Origin: Deltaproteobacteria bacterium
GTDB taxonomy: Bacteria; Desulfobacterota; Desulfobacteria; Desulfobacterales; ETH-SRB1
DNA length: 6,932 bases
Assembly (NCBI GenBank): GCA_030611115.1
Contig: JAUWQK010000080.1
Coordinates: 1-6,932 of the forward strand
Direction: 5' to 3'
This document shows positions 5,855-6,932 of this stretch, piece after piece. Under the pieces are notes generated by a model. The model ran no database searches. It was not told the DNA's origin and was given only the letters and a program-made list of their open reading frames with translations. Both the position numbers and the translations under genes were made by a program. Numbering within the stretch: position 1 is the first letter of the stretch; each line of letters begins with the position of its first letter.

Positions 5855-6046
5855 ATGACGCTACTAAAATACACGTATTGGCAGGATGGTGAAATGTGGC
5901 TCGGCTATCTTGAAGAATATCCTGACTATATGACTCAAGGAGAAAACATGGAAGAACTTTTGGAGAATCTTAAAGATATTTACCAAGAACTTAGTAGCGG
6001 CGCTATTCCTTCTGTGCGGCATGTTGCTGAGTTGGCTGTCGCGTGA
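5855..6046 (+). CDS. hicB: HicB-family antitoxin, short form
   Basis: 63 residues matching the N-terminal partial RNase H-like fold of HicB antitoxins: a strand with an Asp-Gly turn (YTYWQDGEMWLGYLEE), then the family-typical PDYMTQGENMEELLENLKD (23-41), in which the turn and following helix pack on the toxin. HicB neutralises the HicA mRNA interferase by covering its active site. Many HicB proteins carry a C-terminal helix-turn-helix or ribbon-helix-helix for autorepression; this one ends shortly after the helix, so such a domain is absent and transcriptional control by HicB alone is doubtful. The start ATG 5855 has AAAGGA (5842-5847) seven bases upstream. The stop overlaps the hicA start (GTGA, 6043-6046). 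The order is antitoxin first, toxin second. Confidence 0.87.
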   Translation: MTLLKYTYWQDGEMWLGYLEEYPDYMTQGENMEELLENLKDIYQELSSGAIPSVRHVAELAVA

Positions 6047-6216
6047 AAAGGCGAGATCTAATATCAAAGCTGGAGAAGATGGGTTGTATTCTGATCCGTC
6101 ACGGTGGAAAACATGATTGGTACCACAATCCAATTACAAAATTATCTCAACCTGTTCCACGGCACCGTGAAGTCAAAGAATATCTTGCTAAACATATAAT
6201 CAGGAAGTTGACTTAA
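6043..6216 (+). CDS. hicA: HicA-family mRNA interferase toxin
   Basis: 57 residues from GTG 6043, which overlaps the hicB stop. The translation opens MKRRDLISKLEKMGCIL, continues with RHGGKHDWYHNP (19-30) and then Ser-Gln-Pro-Val-Pro-Arg-His-Arg-Glu-Val (35-44), and ends in a basic helix: the whole of the small dsRNA-binding-like fold of HicA (YcfA-like) toxins. His24 in the GGKHD stretch corresponds to the catalytic histidine needed for mRNA cleavage, and it is present. Nothing suggests inactivation, and 57 residues is normal for the family. No separate Shine-Dalgarno site is evident, so translation probably depends on coupling to hicB, which would hold the antitoxin in excess. Members degrade mRNA independently of the ribosome and act in stress response, plasmid or island maintenance, or phage defence; which applies here cannot be read from sequence. 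Confidence 0.9.
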   Translation: MKRRDLISKLEKMGCILIRHGGKHDWYHNPITKLSQPVPRHREVKEYLAKHIIRKLT

Positions 6217-6339
6217 GACATAACAATCCAGTGACTTATAAACTAATGCCCCCAGTCTTTTGGACGGGTGATTTGATGATTTGATAATTCAATAATTGGG
6301 GTCTGGGCGTAAAAAAATAACAAGTAATTTCAAATTGGC
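6217..6339. other. Spacer after hicBA with short repeats
   Basis: No gene is supported. The spacer contains TGATTTGA twice in direct tandem (6269-6276 and 6277-6284) and a loose C-rich/G-rich inverted pair (GCCCCCAG at 6248-6255 against CTGGGC at 6303-6308, with two bulged bases). I see neither a T run nor a recognisable promoter, so its role between hicA and the next module is open. Confidence 0.4.
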
Positions 6340-6574
6340 ATGTATTTTGAGATAATAAGCGAAATCGAAAATATCGAAACGATTGCCATCGGTGGAAAAA
6401 TTCGAGATATCATGAGGATTCGAAAGCAATATAGCCTTGGTCATTGGCGTAAAATGAAAGGAGTTGCCCAAGGTTCGCCTACAGAGCGGTAGTATCCGTA
6501 ATGCTGAATTACATTGGTATGAGGCCCACGGTATTGGCAGAAGAAAAATGAAAATTAAACGATTATTGGATTAA
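6340..6574 (+). pseudogene. Frameshifted small conserved protein (about 77 aa if restored)
   Basis: From ATG 6340 the frame reads MYFEIISEIENIETIAIGG and continues, basic and regular, to GVAQ (44 residues), but then hits TAG at 6488-6490. Dropping one G at 6472/6473 restores a frame that continues VRLQSGSIRNAELHWYEAHG, then a Lys/Arg-rich end to TAA at 6572-6574. The restored protein is about 77 residues, and the two halves join seamlessly. My recollection is that small proteins of this type (start MYFEI, core WRK-KGVA, then HWYEAHGIG) occur widely as uncharacterised neighbours of proteins like the next gene; this is memory, not a search. The stop is four bases before the next ATG, as in an operon. 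It may be a true pseudogene, a sequencing or assembly error, or less likely a programmed frameshift, since an AAAGGAG lies just upstream (6457-6463). No function is known to me. Confidence 0.7.
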
Positions 6575-6578
6575 AACT

Positions 6579-6806
6579 ATGGCACAAAATAGCGAAAAAC
6601 GGTTTATGCTTTGCTTAGAAAACAGGGATTGTAAGGATTTGGAAAGACGTAAAATATATCAAGTCTTACCTGACGATGAAGCTTCAAAAGAAGGATACCT
6701 GAGGGTCATTGATGAGTCAGGTGAAGATTATCTCTATCCAGAGTCCTATTTCATTCTCCTTCAACTGCCCCGTGAGGCTCAAGAGGCCCTGCAAGTAGCG
6801 GGCTAA
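6579..6806 (+). CDS. Small uncharacterised acidic protein
   Basis: 75 residues, soluble and acidic, with no signal or membrane segment. The sequence looks like one small beta-rich fold: a strand (RFMLCLENRD), then KIYQVLPDDEASKEGYLRVI (28-47), then the most distinctive part DESGEDYLYPESYFILLQLP (48-67), and a short Ala-rich tail. It starts at ATG 6579, four bases after the restored stop of the frameshifted gene, with no clear Shine-Dalgarno site of its own, so translation may have depended on coupling. I recall proteins like this paired with the preceding type in other bacteria, without an assigned function; the layout of two tiny adjacent genes next to hicBA invites comparison with toxin-antitoxin modules, but no toxin motif is visible. 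Intact, unlike its neighbour. Confidence 0.75.
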   Translation: MAQNSEKRFMLCLENRDCKDLERRKIYQVLPDDEASKEGYLRVIDESGEDYLYPESYFILLQLPREAQEALQVAG

Positions 6807-6833
6807 ATCCACACATTTCGCCAACAACAGGTT

Positions 6834-6892
6834 GGGTCAAGAAATGGGATCAAATCTACGGTTGACCCTTGCTCAAAATTAATAAGGGTCAA
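6834..6892. repeat. GGGTCAA inverted-repeat element
   Basis: TTGACCCTT (6862-6870) is the exact reverse complement of AAGGGTCAA (6884-6892), with a 13-base AT-rich loop. Related copies lie just upstream: GGGTCAA at 6834-6840 and the variant GGGATCAAA at 6846-6854. Short GGGTCAA palindromes of this style are familiar around REP-type and IS200-like elements, but no transposase is present in the window, so a mobile link is inference. There is no T run on either side. Confidence 0.6.
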
Positions 6893-6932
6893 AGGCAAAC
6901 CTGTCACAAGCACAGCTCGCCGGGAAGCTTGG
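6886..6932 (+). pseudogene. Possible 5'-truncated helix-turn-helix gene fragment
   Basis: In the frame of 6886-6932 the translation is GSKANLSQAQLAGKL with a further Gly likely, and it runs off the window. NLSQAQLAGKLG resembles the first helices of XRE/Cro-type helix-turn-helix domains. Two TAA codons stand directly upstream (6880-6885) and there is no start codon in between, so if it is a gene it has lost its 5' end, with the junction inside the GGGTCAA repeat. Only about 15 residues are visible and the match could be chance. Confidence 0.25.

Noticed and set aside
6245..6282. Short open frame starting ATGCCCCCAGTC
   Set aside because: It is only 12 codons, ends inside the TGATTTGA repeats and has no ribosome binding site.

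Overview
The window is a moderately AT-rich bacterial chromosomal segment. CoaBC, family 4 uracil-DNA glycosylase, FtsB/DivIC and a long NfeD protease next to a stomatin homologue, together with palindrome-rich spacers, suggest an anaerobic Desulfobacterota (deltaproteobacterial) genome. That placement is inferred from protein character; no marker gene proves it. Every gene I support lies on the + strand.

Layout. Bases 1-172 hold a possible terminator of an upstream gene and the leader of a tightly coupled three-gene operon: ftsB-like divisome protein (173-478), a one-TPR small protein (475-747) and an unrecognised lipoprotein (750-1238). A 300-base spacer follows, dominated by a nested foldback element (1250-1450). 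Next come coaBC (1539-2753), a second palindrome-rich spacer, a [4Fe-4S] uracil-DNA glycosylase (2907-3608), a ClpP/SppA-class NfeD membrane protease (3616-4899) and its stomatin/slipin partner (4999-5760). The last two are the well-known NfeD-stomatin pair, expected to act together at the cytoplasmic membrane.

From about 5760 to the end the character changes to accessory DNA: an array of degenerate 7-base repeats, a compact hicB-hicA toxin-antitoxin pair (5855-6216; hicA is only 57 codons), a two-gene module of small uncharacterised proteins whose first gene is broken by a one-base frameshift (6340-6574) and whose second is intact (6579-6806), then a GGGTCAA-type inverted repeat and a possible truncated helix-turn-helix fragment at the right edge.

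The most unusual theme is in the spacers. Several different spacers carry tandem repeats of a 7-base unit, each with its own sequence (AGCTAAT, AATCAAC, GGCTGAA/GGTGGAA, GGGATCA, and degenerate GCAACGA). Some fold back on reverse-complement heptads, and three overlap or directly abut the stop codon of the preceding gene (coaBC, nfeD, slipin). This resembles in style the heptanucleotide STRR repeats of cyanobacteria, but the unit differs from spacer to spacer.
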